Assembly (NCBI GenBank): GCA_019090615.1
Contig: JAHRVQ010000050.1
Span: forward strand, 22,480 to 86,479
Direction: 5' to 3'
DNA from: Pseudomonadales bacterium
GTDB taxonomy: Bacteria > Pseudomonadota > Gammaproteobacteria > Pseudomonadales > Azotimanducaceae
DNA: 64,000 bases
This document shows positions 7,605-16,879 of the stretch, piece by piece; the first letter of the stretch is position 1, and each line of letters opens with the position of its first letter. A model generated the notes under the pieces. The model ran no database searches. It was given only the letters and a program-made list of their open reading frames with translations, and was not told the origin of the DNA. A program made the translations under genes and the position numbers.

Positions 7605-9299
7605 ATGAGTGATTATTTCTTCTATGCTAATAGGATGGGTAAGAAAAATACAACGGCAATGAATGCCGCTATCGAACGCCAGAACCGTTTGCTTGAACGC
7701 TATAGAAAAGTCCGTGTGTTAATCATAGAGGATGGTCCAGAAGCGCGCGGTATGTTACGTGGAATAATGCGCGATGCTGGGGTGCTACAAATCGATATGG
7801 CCATTTCAGGCCAGGAAGCCATAGATTGTTTACGTGTTCGTCATTACGATATCGTTTTATGTGACTATAACCTCGGCAAGGGTAAAGATGGTCAGCAAGT
7901 ATTAGAAGAATCGCGATTTAGTCAGTTTCTGGATTATTCATCGGTTTTTATCATGATCACTGCTGAGACTACGGTTGAAATGGTGATGGGGGCGCTTGAA
8001 TATCAACCTGACAGTTATCTATCCAAACCTTATACAAAAAATGACCTAATGAGTCGTTTGAATCGAGCATTACAGAACAAGCTGGACTACAGCGAAATCG
8101 AACGCCTGTTTGATAATAAAGATTATCAGGCTGCCATAACCTGCAGTGACCATAAAATTGCCAACGAACCAGTGTTGCCAATGCGGGCTTATCGAATAAA
8201 GGGTGAGTGCCTGTTCCAGTTGAAACAGTATCCTCAGGCAAAAGCGCTGTTTGAAGAGATTATCAGCCTGAGAGAAATGCCCTGGGCTAAAATTGGTTTG
8301 GGTAAAACACTATATTATTTGCGCGAGTTTGATGCTGCGGCTGATATTTTTCGATGTTTGATTAATGAGCAGCCCAATGTAGTTGAAAGCTATGACTGGT
8401 TGGCGCGCATACTTATAGCGCTGCGCCAGGCAAGGCAGTCCCAGGATGTGCTCGAAAGCGCCATTTTAAGATCGCCCAAGGCTGTTTTGAGACAAATGGA
8501 GCTGGCCAAAGTGGCCCTTGGTAATCACAGCTATCTTGTTGCTGAAAAAGCCTACCGAAAGGCAATTGGGCTTGCCCGTGAATCCTGTTATCACAATCCA
8601 GATAATTATCTTCAATATGTTCGTACCCTATTGGTAAAGATAGACCATTCGGGTTCATCGGTTTGCCTGAACGCGTTTCAGGAGGCAAAGGTCTATTTGG
8701 CGCGTCTGCGGAAGGAATTTGACAATGATATAAGAACAAATTTTCGATCATATTTGTTGGAAGCGCTGGTTTATTACACGCATGGCCAGCAACATGATTG
8801 TGATAAGGCATTAGAATTGGGGAACAGCTTATTTACTCGGCTAGATCAGCAGATACAACATAAGTTAGCAGAGGAATATATTGGTAATTTAACCTTGATA
8901 GGCCGAATAGATACCTGTCAGGAATATATTCACGATCTACAAAAGAATGCCGACAGCCCTGAATTGGCGAATCGTTTGTTACAACGAGTGCAAGATGGCA
9001 AGCGTCGTCTGCATAGCGAGAACCTGAGTAACGAAGCAATGACCCTGTATCGACACGGTCAAATTATTGATGCTTATGAGAAATTTTCTGCGGCAGCGTC
9101 CACCAGGGGTGCAAGCGCCAATGTGCTGTTGAATGCAGTGGGCATATGCATCGAGTTAGCTGAGCGCGAAGATCTTAATAAGCTTGAATGGCGTCAGGAG
9201 TGTAGTGTTTATTTAAATCGCCTGAACGTGCTTGATCGATGCGATCACCGCTATGAGACTTTTTTATCCTACAAACAAAGGTACGAGGAGTTAGGATAG
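7605..9299 (+). CDS. response regulator with TPR effector region
   Basis: A 564-residue protein. Residues about 36-152 are a CheY-like receiver with the expected residues: acidic pair Glu42/Asp43, phospho-acceptor Asp87 (LCDYNLG), Thr119 (MITAE) and Lys141 (LSKPYT). The remainder has no DNA-binding domain but helical TPR-like repeats (for example ALFEEIISLREMPWAKIGLGKTLYYL), so output is probably protein-protein interaction. No sensor kinase gene is adjacent. A small FHA-domain gene lies convergently downstream, a possible but unproven partner. The start is weakly supported. Confidence 0.85.
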   Translation: MSDYFFYANRMGKKNTTAMNAAIERQNRLLERYRKVRVLIIEDGPEARGMLRGIMRDAGVLQIDMAISGQEAIDCLRVRHYDIVLCDYNLGKGKDGQQVLEESRFSQFLDYSSVFIMITAETTVEMVMGALEYQPDSYLSKPYTKNDLMSRLNRALQNKLDYSEIERLFDNKDYQAAITCSDHKIANEPVLPMRAYRIKGECLFQLKQYPQAKALFEEIISLREMPWAKIGLGKTLYYLREFDAAADIFRCLINEQPNVVESYDWLARILIALRQARQSQDVLESAILRSPKAVLRQMELAKVALGNHSYLVAEKAYRKAIGLARESCYHNPDNYLQYVRTLLVKIDHSGSSVCLNAFQEAKVYLARLRKEFDNDIRTNFRSYLLEALVYYTHGQQHDCDKALELGNSLFTRLDQQIQHKLAEEYIGNLTLIGRIDTCQEYIHDLQKNADSPELANRLLQRVQDGKRRLHSENLSNEAMTLYRHGQIIDAYEKFSAAASTRGASANVLLNAVGICIELAEREDLNKLEWRQECSVYLNRLNVLDRCDHRYETFLSYKQRYEELG

Positions 9300-9499
9300 A
9301 CCCAAATTATAAAGCCCCATCTATTAAATCATAGCTATTAAGCCCTCCTGGTGAAAAAAATCAATTGTAAAGGCCTTGTTGTATGTCTATGCAGAGTCTG
9401 ATTTTCCTTCCAGGTCTAGCCTGGGTATACAGGGTGCTGAAAAGTAAAGCGCCGAACTGGGAAGGCCGATGGTGATGCCTGGATTAAGTAAAACAATTG

Positions 9500-9922
9500 T
9501 TAATCAAGTTCGAACCTGAATAAATATGGTGAGGAGCGTGATCCTATTTGAATGATCTGGTCTGGACTTAGGTCAATATTCCCACCCTTGTCATGGCCGC
9601 CAATTAATTGTTCATGAACAATAGTGCCGCAGGCACTTTCACGGTCTATGACCGAAAAGCGCTGTTCGCCGAGGTGATTAAGCGCCAGATGTTCTCTGGA
9701 GATATAAAGCGGATCACAATTGTCGATCAGGTAACAGTGATTGACGGGAGGCCCGTCGTATTTGCGTCGTTCGGCAATCCATTCATGCCCATTACGGTGT
9801 TGCGCACGTTGTTCGCGACCGATTAAAAAAGGGAAACGGCTGATTTCAAGGCAGGGCGCATCTTTAATTGCTTGCCGCGCTTCTTTTGTTAACGGCATAA
9901 GTCGCGCGTTAAAATGGGCCAA
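9500..9922 (-). CDS. small FHA-domain protein
   Basis: A 140-residue protein made of an N-terminal helix and a forkhead-associated domain, a phosphothreonine-binding beta sandwich. The conserved positions are visible: IGRE (34-37), ISREH (74-78) and SACGTIVHE (97-104), the last matching the Ser..Gly-Thr..(Asn/His) strand. A long insertion rich in charged residues (38-62) separates the first two motifs. No Ser/Thr kinase gene is nearby. It converges with the response regulator gene. Confidence 0.8.
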   Translation of the reverse strand: MAHFNARLMPLTKEARQAIKDAPCLEISRFPFLIGREQRAQHRNGHEWIAERRKYDGPPVNHCYLIDNCDPLYISREHLALNHLGEQRFSVIDRESACGTIVHEQLIGGHDKGGNIDLSPDQIIQIGSRSSPYLFRFELD

Positions 9923-10102
9923 ACTTAATTCCTGATTTAGACGAGTATTATGTCTTAAAGCTTAGCTTAATATTTACCAGGCCATTCAGTTAACTGGAAC
10001 CAGCCATTATAGTCAGTACTACAGTTGGGCCATTTCGGCCGCTATCGTGCAAGTTATCAGCGGCGATACCTGGGTCGAGAACGGGCTCCGTGGTTAAGTA
10101 AA

Positions 10103-12007
10103 TCAGGCCGATACCCAGAGTTTTTCCTGTTGGGTAGTCTGGCTGGCGTTTTGTTGTTGGTAAAGTTGCTGATATCTACCGCCCATCTTGAGCAGTTGGG
10201 TGTGGTTACCTCGTTGAACAATTTTGCCCTTTTCGACCACCAGGATGGTGTTGGCGTTGCGAACAGTAGAGAGGCGGTGTGCGATGACAAGACTGATTCT
10301 ATTTTGAAATAGTTCAGCCAGTCCATGTTGAATGGTTTCTTCGGTCATTAAATCAATAGAAGAAGTTGCTTCGTCGAGAATTAATATCTGCGGGTTAGCA
10401 AGGATGGCCCTGGCGATACTAATGAGTTGTTTTTCACCGGCCGACAATTTAGCGCCACCTTCTCCAACTTCTGTGGAATAACCGTATTCCATTTGCTGAA
10501 TAAATATGTCGGCTCCAGCGCGTCTGGCAGCCATTTTAATTTCAGTCGTGTTAGCGGAAAGGTTGCCGTAGCGAATATTGTCTAATATAGAACCGCGAAA
10601 GATATGCGATGTCTGCAGGACCATGCCCAAATTTGATTGCAGCCAGCTAAGACTGCGATTTCGGTAGTCGATGTTGTCTAATAAGATATTACCTGCAGAA
10701 GGTTCATAGAACCGACACAGAAGGTTAATTAAAGAGGTTTTGCCGCCACCGCTAGTGCCAACAATAGCAATGGTATCGCCGCGTTGAATGGTTAAATTAA
10801 TGTTATCCAGGACCCTGGGGCCGTTAGGATAAGAGAAGCAGACTTGACGAAATTCAATCCTGGAAATGGTCAGCGGTAAGCCGTCTAATGCTGCTGTGGA
10901 TGCGCTTGCGGCAAACGCTGGACATTCCAGGTGGCGCTCATGGGTACGTATATTGGTTGTTACTAAAGTTGAATCGCTGATGGCGGGTTTTGCGTCGATG
11001 AGTCCAAGAATACGTTCTGCGGAAGCCTGTGCCATTTGCATTTCTGCAAACCAGCGGGCAAGCTCTTCAATCGGTTCGAAGAAATGCCGACTATAGGTAA
11101 GAAATGCAATAAGCGTACCTGCAGTAATCGTACCCCATATCACTTCCATGCCGCCAAAGACTAGCGCTAAACCCGCAGCAATTGCGCCCAGAATGAGTAC
11201 CAATGGCAGGTATAATGCGGCCTGTACCCTGTTTAAAACAGAAGCATGGTACATGGCGCCCGTCAAATGGCTAAATTGGCTGAGATTATTTTGTTCCTGG
11301 ACGAATGCTTTGGTGGTCTTGACGCCCATAATACTTTCGTTGAAATAACCAGTGATTTTGGAGTTTGTTTTACGCACCTTACGCGCGCTTTTGATGATAT
11401 GACGCTGAAAAAAAATACTCAGGACAGCCAAAAATGGCAAGACTGCAAGGATGATTAATGCCAGCTTAGTATTCATATATATCATGGCAGCGGTTATGCC
11501 CAATATCATGGTGGAGCACCAGATGATATCGAGTAATCCCCATGCCAATATATTTGACAGGCGTTCACAATCTGATGTCATACGAGCCATTAACCAGCCT
11601 ACTGGTCTGAAGTCATAGTAGGAGAAGGATAGTTGCTGCAAATTCTTAAATCCGTCCTGACGGATGTCGTAGCTAACCTGTGTTCTAATCCTGCCACCGA
11701 ACCAGATAAAGCCTGCCACTGAGGTGGCTAAAACAACCACAAAGATTAAATACAAACTGCCGTAATGCATGATGTCTATTGCTGCCCCCTGCTCTGAAAT
11801 CTTGTCGATGACCTGGCGAGTAATCAGCGGAAAGGCAATCTCGGAAATAGCGGTGACGATTGCGCAGATGCTAAGCATTATTACATCAGCTGGATAATTT
11901 AATGCGTAGCCGAGTAGTTTGCGCCACAAATGTAAATCTACTCCCTGATCGAAGGTATCTTCGTCCAGGTTTTGCGTCGGTGTCTCAGTATCGAAAAACT
12001 CACTCAT
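10103..12007 (-). CDS. ABC exporter half-transporter, MdlB-like (canonical Walker B)
   Basis: A 634-residue fusion of a six-helix ABC exporter membrane domain (about 35-330) and an ATPase domain. Walker A is GTSGGGKTS (417-425), the signature is LSAGE (521-525, non-canonical) and Walker B is ILILDE (541-546) with the catalytic Glu546. It starts one base after the upstream partner gene stops, so the two are co-translated. Together they look like a heterodimeric multidrug or lipid exporter of the MdlA/MdlB type. The linker between domains (about 345-382) is longer than usual. The substrate is unknown. Confidence 0.88.
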   Translation of the reverse strand: MSEFFDTETPTQNLDEDTFDQGVDLHLWRKLLGYALNYPADVIMLSICAIVTAISEIAFPLITRQVIDKISEQGAAIDIMHYGSLYLIFVVVLATSVAGFIWFGGRIRTQVSYDIRQDGFKNLQQLSFSYYDFRPVGWLMARMTSDCERLSNILAWGLLDIIWCSTMILGITAAMIYMNTKLALIILAVLPFLAVLSIFFQRHIIKSARKVRKTNSKITGYFNESIMGVKTTKAFVQEQNNLSQFSHLTGAMYHASVLNRVQAALYLPLVLILGAIAAGLALVFGGMEVIWGTITAGTLIAFLTYSRHFFEPIEELARWFAEMQMAQASAERILGLIDAKPAISDSTLVTTNIRTHERHLECPAFAASASTAALDGLPLTISRIEFRQVCFSYPNGPRVLDNINLTIQRGDTIAIVGTSGGGKTSLINLLCRFYEPSAGNILLDNIDYRNRSLSWLQSNLGMVLQTSHIFRGSILDNIRYGNLSANTTEIKMAARRAGADIFIQQMEYGYSTEVGEGGAKLSAGEKQLISIARAILANPQILILDEATSSIDLMTEETIQHGLAELFQNRISLVIAHRLSTVRNANTILVVEKGKIVQRGNHTQLLKMGGRYQQLYQQQNASQTTQQEKLWVSA

Positions 12008-12008
12008 G

Positions 12009-13892
12009 CTAGCTACCGACGGCTAGTTGAGGTGGATAAGACTGAAATGACGGGATAGCTTGTATTTCACATAATTTTTGATAGATCCCGGGTTGATTGG
12101 CGAGACTTTCATGGTTGCCCGACTGGGCAATTTTTCCCTTGTTAAGTACGATGATTTTGTCAGCGTGCATAACCGTCGAAAGTCGATGGGCGATAATAAG
12201 GGTGGTTTGGTTGAGACGTCGGCAATTCTCCTTGAGCGCGTCCAGGATGCTGGCTTCGGTTTGAGTGTCAACCGCTGACAGGGCATCATCAAGAATAATT
12301 ACAGGCGGGGACTTTAATAGTGCCCTTGCCAACGCAAGCCGTTGTCGTTGCCCGCCGGATAAGGTCATACCACGCTCACCAACAATAGTATGATAGCCCA
12401 TCGGGAAACTCATGATGGCGCTGTGTATGTTTGCCTGTCGAGCCGCTTTTTCCACGGCCTGCTGGTCGGCATGAAGATTACCAATTTTGATATTGTTGAG
12501 GATACTTGTTGCGTATAAAAATGGCTCTTGAGGTACGATGCTGATCTGTGATCGAACATGTTTTCTGTCAAGGCTTGATAACTCCTCGCCGCCAAGGGTG
12601 ATGGAGCCTTTAGGATAGTCATAGAGGCGCATTAAGAGTAAACAAAGCGTGGATTTGCCAGAACCTGGTCCACCGAGTATTGCCAGGGTTTGTCCTGCGT
12701 CAAGGTTTAAGGATAGATTTTCCAGCACTGGATTATTTGGCTGGTAGCCAAACGTTAACTGTTCAATGACGATGCCGCCCTGTAACCGCTTCGGCGCTAG
12801 TGCCTCTGGGGAAGAAATTTGAAGTTCAGATTCTCTTGGTTCTAGCAATAGCTCGGATAGTCTGTCGATGGAAACGATTGCTTTACCTGAATCTGTTAAT
12901 ACTCGGCCGAGGTGTCGGATTGGCCAAATGATGATGCTTTCATAGGTTAAAAAAGCAAACAAAGTACCAATGGTCAGTGAGCCGGCAATGACCCATAGGG
13001 ATCCGGCAAGTAGTAGGATGCCAATCTGGGTGAGACATATCAGGTCACTAAAACCATAGAAAATTCCAATCAGTCCCAACAAGCGGGTATTTTGGTCTCT
13101 AAAATCTGCATTGGCGCTGGAAAATTTTTCAATTTCGAAATCTTGCCGAGCGTATGCTTTAACCACACGTATGCCTGTCAGGTTCTCCTGTAAAATACTG
13201 GTCATACAGGCCTCTGCTTGATCAACCAGAAGAAATCGAGATTTTACGCGTTGAAAAAAGGCGATCGAAGAAAGTAATAATAGGGGCAGTGATAACAGAC
13301 TCAGCCACGCCATATTGGCGTCCAGGGTAAAAAGAATGGGTAAAACTAGCAGTACAATGAGGCTGACTCGGGCGATTTCCATCACCTGTGAGGCCATGAA
13401 AATACGCACATTCTCAAGATCTGAAGTACATCTCTGGACCAGGTCACCGGTATCGGCTGAATCATGAAAGCTGCTGGGCAAGTGTTCCAGATGATTAAAA
13501 AGCCGGTCACGAAACAAGCGGGTAATGCCCTCAGAGGCAATGGCCACAAATCGGCCGCGCAGGAACAGACACAAACCGGACAACAGTGTTAGCAAGAGAG
13601 TACTGATGCTGATGGCTATCAGATAGGGGAAAATATCCGATTCTGCTTTAATCGGTAGCCAATGAATAAGCCTTGTCAGCCACATTGGCGGGCTAAAGTT
13701 GTCTCCTTCGATAATTGCATCAATAGAAAACTTGGCTAACATTGGCGCGCTAAATAGACATAAATAACCTGTTGCCATGGCGCCGATGGCCGCTGCATAG
13801 GTGCTCCGAAATCCTTTGGTCAATGTCCATAAGAGCTGGGTATTACTATGATCCGTCACAGATAAAATTCCCTTAACCGGTATTGACTTCAT
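12009..13892 (-). CDS. ABC exporter half-transporter, MdlA-like (degenerate Walker B)
   Basis: A 627-residue ABC exporter with membrane helices at about 30-345 and an ATPase domain: Walker A GGPGSGKST (407-415), canonical LSGGQ (511-515) and Walker B VIILDD (531-536), where Asp536 replaces the catalytic Glu. This pattern is complementary to the partner encoded just downstream (canonical Glu, altered signature) and is the established asymmetry of heterodimeric exporters such as TM287/288 and BmrCD. It is the first gene of the leftward two-gene operon. Confidence 0.88.
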   Translation of the reverse strand: MKSIPVKGILSVTDHSNTQLLWTLTKGFRSTYAAAIGAMATGYLCLFSAPMLAKFSIDAIIEGDNFSPPMWLTRLIHWLPIKAESDIFPYLIAISISTLLLTLLSGLCLFLRGRFVAIASEGITRLFRDRLFNHLEHLPSSFHDSADTGDLVQRCTSDLENVRIFMASQVMEIARVSLIVLLVLPILFTLDANMAWLSLLSLPLLLLSSIAFFQRVKSRFLLVDQAEACMTSILQENLTGIRVVKAYARQDFEIEKFSSANADFRDQNTRLLGLIGIFYGFSDLICLTQIGILLLAGSLWVIAGSLTIGTLFAFLTYESIIIWPIRHLGRVLTDSGKAIVSIDRLSELLLEPRESELQISSPEALAPKRLQGGIVIEQLTFGYQPNNPVLENLSLNLDAGQTLAILGGPGSGKSTLCLLLMRLYDYPKGSITLGGEELSSLDRKHVRSQISIVPQEPFLYATSILNNIKIGNLHADQQAVEKAARQANIHSAIMSFPMGYHTIVGERGMTLSGGQRQRLALARALLKSPPVIILDDALSAVDTQTEASILDALKENCRRLNQTTLIIAHRLSTVMHADKIIVLNKGKIAQSGNHESLANQPGIYQKLCEIQAIPSFQSYPPQLAVGS

Positions 13893-14033
13893 CTAATGCT
13901 GAGGTGCTGGACTAGCTCGGATTGCAACTCTGCCGTTTACCGACGTTAAGTTTCGCAGTGAACAGGTGGCCTGATGAGAGTTTGAAGCGATGTCGCTCAG
14001 AACCAGGTGGTGCAGAGCCTGGCTGCCTTCTAT

Positions 14034-14069
14034 CCGCTGGGTGCCTTTAGTCCGCTGGGGCCCTTTAGT
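14034..14069. repeat. 18-bp tandem duplication
   Basis: ccgctgggtgcctttagt (14034-14051) is followed by ccgctggggccctttagt (14052-14069) and a partial third copy, ccgttag. Confidence 0.85.
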
Positions 14070-14323
14070 CCGTTAGCCGGAAATGCAGGGTGAAAGGTGG
14101 TTCGATGGAGCAGCTAATCCTTGCTGTTAAATCGAATATACCATTAGTACAAAGCGTACGAGGTTCAACCGAAAATCTGCGACTATTTGATGAAGAATTA
14201 ATAATAGCGTAATAGAGTTTTCTGAAAACACAAGCAAGGCGAGTATATTGGGCGGTGCTTGCAGGCGCATTTCACGGGCTTAAATTGGCTGTTTGTTATT
14301 TAAATGTGTCTGGCTGCGTTGTG

Positions 14324-14349
14324 GTGATTGGCGTGATTGGCGTGATTGG
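14324..14349. repeat. 9-bp tandem triplication
   Basis: gtgattggc is repeated three times (the last copy lacks one base), about 175 bp before the acyl-CoA dehydrogenase start. Confidence 0.9.
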
Positions 14350-14528
14350 AATTAAAAAGTGGCGTGGTTTGATTAGCCGTGAATAGCCCCTGGAGAAATT
14401 AGACGTGGGCTGCTCAGCCTTGTGGTTCAGGTTTGAATTGCGATTCTTTAGCGCACTTTACAGGATAATATTGCAAACCAGTAAGCAAACAATTACGGTG
14501 TACGCTTTTGAAACAACTGGAGCATGCC

Positions 14529-15677
14529 ATGTTTAAAGGTTTGCAGTTTGAGCCGCTGAAATTACCCGCAGAGACGGCTGAACTACGAATGCAGGTAAGA
14601 GCGTTTGTCGAGACCGAAATGCGGTCCGGGATACTACAGAATAGTTTGCCCAATTCTGATTTTAATGTTGGAGATTCTCCCGAGTTCACTCGCAAACTGG
14701 GTGAACGCGGCTGGATTGGCATGACCTGGCCAAAAGAATACGGTGGTGGCGAACGTTCATTTTTAGAGCGTTATGTGGTCACAGAAGAGCTACTAGCTGC
14801 GGGTACGCCGGTTGGCGCGCACTGGATTGCGGACCGACAAAGCGGACCTTTATTTCTTAAATTTGGCACCGAAGCTCAGAAGCAAAAATTCCTGCCAAAG
14901 GTGGCTGCTGGCGAATGGTTTTTTTCAATTGGTATGAGTGAGCCTGACTCTGGTTCAGATCTTGCGTCGATAAAAACCCATGCGACAAAAGTAGACAATG
15001 GTTGGCTACTCAATGGCAGTAAAATTTGGAGCAGCGGCGCACATTTGAATCACTATATGATTACGCTGGTGCGGACAGAACCGCAGGGTAAAAATCGTCA
15101 TGCTGGTTTAAGTCAGTTTATTGTTGATTTGGCCGATTCAAATGTCACCATCACAGGCATAAAAAACCTTTCTGGAGACCGAGATTTTAATCAGGTGTTT
15201 TTTGATGATGTTTTTATCGCTGATGAGTACGTTATAGGTGAGCCTGGCAATGGCTGGGAGCAAGTGATGAGTGAACTTGGTTACGAGCGCAGTGGACCTG
15301 AAAGGTTTTTGAGTGCGTTTCGTGTGCTTGTTGAATTTGTGCGTGAAGTACAGGATAACCCCAATGAAGCGCAGATGGCTTTGATCGGTAAATTGGTGGC
15401 GAATCTAATTACGCTGCGGCGCATGTCCACCTCGGTAGCGGGCATGTTACAGGAGGGTAAATCGCCGATGGTGGAAGCTGCATTGATTAAGGACCTGGGC
15501 AATGGTTATGAACGACTGGTGCCAGAGCTTATTCGTCTTGTGGCCCCGCAGTCATTGTCGCCCAGGTTTGTTGATACATTAAATCAGTGCATATTGCATG
15601 CGCCTTCTTTTACCTTGCGAGGTGGGACTAGAGAAATATTGCGCGGCGTAATTGCCCGTGGTTTGGGATTAAGGTAG
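14529..15677 (+). CDS. acyl-CoA dehydrogenase, large subunit of a likely pair
   Basis: A 382-residue FAD-dependent acyl-CoA dehydrogenase. The FAD-binding signature is FSIGMSEPDSGSDLAS (132-147). At the C-terminus the usual catalytic 'YEGT' is LRGGT, so the MCAD-type Glu is absent; Glu253 in LGYERSGPER lies where isovaleryl-CoA dehydrogenases carry their base and may substitute (inference). The start is the ATG with GGAG 6 nt upstream rather than a TTG 21 bp earlier. A second, shorter homologue begins 6 bp downstream, the arrangement seen in heteromeric enzymes used for steroid side chains and similar bulky acyl-CoAs. Confidence 0.87.
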   Translation: MFKGLQFEPLKLPAETAELRMQVRAFVETEMRSGILQNSLPNSDFNVGDSPEFTRKLGERGWIGMTWPKEYGGGERSFLERYVVTEELLAAGTPVGAHWIADRQSGPLFLKFGTEAQKQKFLPKVAAGEWFFSIGMSEPDSGSDLASIKTHATKVDNGWLLNGSKIWSSGAHLNHYMITLVRTEPQGKNRHAGLSQFIVDLADSNVTITGIKNLSGDRDFNQVFFDDVFIADEYVIGEPGNGWEQVMSELGYERSGPERFLSAFRVLVEFVREVQDNPNEAQMALIGKLVANLITLRRMSTSVAGMLQEGKSPMVEAALIKDLGNGYERLVPELIRLVAPQSLSPRFVDTLNQCILHAPSFTLRGGTREILRGVIARGLGLR

Positions 15678-15683
15678 ATCGAA

Positions 15684-16706
15684 ATGAATGAACAGGAACA
15701 ACTAATAGTTGATACCACTAAGCGTATTCTGACGGACCTTTGTACCAAGGGTGTTGTTGATGAGGCAGAGCGTGGAATTTGGCCAAAGGATTTGTGGCAT
15801 AGCCTCGAAGAAACGGGATTGACCCGTGCTGGACTTGACGAGGAGTTCGGTGGGTCAGGTGGTGCACAATGTGATGCATTAAGAATAATTCGTGAAGCTG
15901 CAGGTTTTGCAGCGCCCATTCCCTTGGCTGAAACCTTCATTGCAGCGTCAATGCTAGCCAGTGCAGGGGTTACGGCGCCTTCTGGTCCGCTTGCTGTTTG
16001 TTCAGCAGAGGCGACATTTACGCAAGGCGAGGCAGGCGTCCAGATCCAGGGAAAGGTCGAGAATATTAATTTTGCAGAGTTCTGTGGACACCTGTTGCTC
16101 GTTAATGAGCATGAAATATGCCTCATTCCTACAGCTGGCCTTGAGTTTGGTACGCATCGCAGTTTGGCCGGCGGGCATCGTGGACAGGTTTCGCTGGATA
16201 CGGTGGTTTCTGGTGCGCAATGCCTTAAGTTAGAATCAGCGGCAGAGACTTTGTTTCACCTTGGGGCCATTAGTCGGGTCAATATGATGGCTGGTGCAAT
16301 GTCCTCGATCTTAAATATATCGGTACAGTTTTCGCTCGAAAGGCAACAGTTTGGTAGAAGTATTTCGCAATTTCAGGCTATACAACAGCAATTGGCTGTT
16401 CTCGCCGGTGAAGTGGCAGCTTGCCAGCGAGCGGCTGATTCAGTGCTCGTCGCACCCAGTCTGATGGACATTGCGGTTGCCAAGGCGCGGGTGGGCGAAG
16501 CGGTTACCAAGGTAGCTGATATCTCTCATCAGGTACATGGTGCTATGGGATATACCCTGGAACATGGGTTGAATCTGCTAACCCGCAGATTATGGGACTG
16601 GCGTGACGAATACGGCAACGAGACATATTGGCAAATTGCTATTGGTCAGCGCATTTGCGCGGCTGGTGCAGATCAGTTATGGCCAACCATTACCGATGCT
16701 GCTTAA
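15684..16706 (+). CDS. acyl-CoA dehydrogenase, small subunit of a likely pair
   Basis: A 340-residue acyl-CoA dehydrogenase homologue, shorter and more divergent than its neighbour. The helical C-terminal half is recognisable (SLERQQFGRSISQFQAIQQQLA; HQVHGAMGYTLEHGLN). The middle beta domain is shortened and lacks a clear FAD signature, as in the partner chain of alpha2beta2 acyl-CoA dehydrogenases. It sits 6 bp after the larger gene and is probably co-translated. The substrate cannot be inferred from this locus, which has no other beta-oxidation genes. Confidence 0.83.
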   Translation: MNEQEQLIVDTTKRILTDLCTKGVVDEAERGIWPKDLWHSLEETGLTRAGLDEEFGGSGGAQCDALRIIREAAGFAAPIPLAETFIAASMLASAGVTAPSGPLAVCSAEATFTQGEAGVQIQGKVENINFAEFCGHLLLVNEHEICLIPTAGLEFGTHRSLAGGHRGQVSLDTVVSGAQCLKLESAAETLFHLGAISRVNMMAGAMSSILNISVQFSLERQQFGRSISQFQAIQQQLAVLAGEVAACQRAADSVLVAPSLMDIAVAKARVGEAVTKVADISHQVHGAMGYTLEHGLNLLTRRLWDWRDEYGNETYWQIAIGQRICAAGADQLWPTITDAA

Positions 16707-16765
16707 AGCATAAGGTCTGTAATCACGGGGCTTGTGAAAAAGCAGCATGTTATTTCAGCGGCGGG

Positions 16766-16789
16766 TCCGACAGGGTATTACCTGTCGGA
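16766..16789. terminator. hairpin after the acyl-CoA dehydrogenase pair
   Basis: A perfect 9-bp inverted repeat (TCCGACAGG at 16766-16774, CCTGTCGGA at 16781-16789) with a 6-nt loop, 60 bp after the stop codon. There is no T-run, so intrinsic termination is uncertain. Confidence 0.5.
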
Positions 16790-16818
16790 AATCAGCTAAA
16801 CAATTTGGCTCAATGAAA

Positions 16819-16854
16819 GCACATTAACGCGGCCCTGAGTCTGCGTTAATGTGC
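16819..16854. terminator. 12-bp hairpin between convergent genes
   Basis: GCACATTAACGC (16819-16830) pairs perfectly with GCGTTAATGTGC (16843-16854) across a 12-nt loop. It sits between the convergent acyl-CoA dehydrogenase and MBL hydrolase genes, where a bidirectional terminator or RNA 3'-end stabiliser is expected. It lacks a T-tract on either strand. Confidence 0.5.
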
Positions 16855-16879
16855 CGACAATTGTGCTTAGACGAATTGT

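Larger units (their letters stand above)
13893..14528. other. 636-bp intergenic region with two tandem arrays
   Basis: It separates divergent ABC exporter and acyl-CoA dehydrogenase operons and must hold both promoters, though I do not see convincing -35/-10 pairs. It contains an 18-bp duplication (14034-14069) and a 9-bp triplication (14324-14349). No coding region with support was found. Confidence 0.6.

Noticed and set aside
9402..9475. Long stem CCTTCCAG / CTGGGAAGG between convergent genes
   Set aside because: The arms are more than 50 bp apart, contain a bulge, and no T-run follows.
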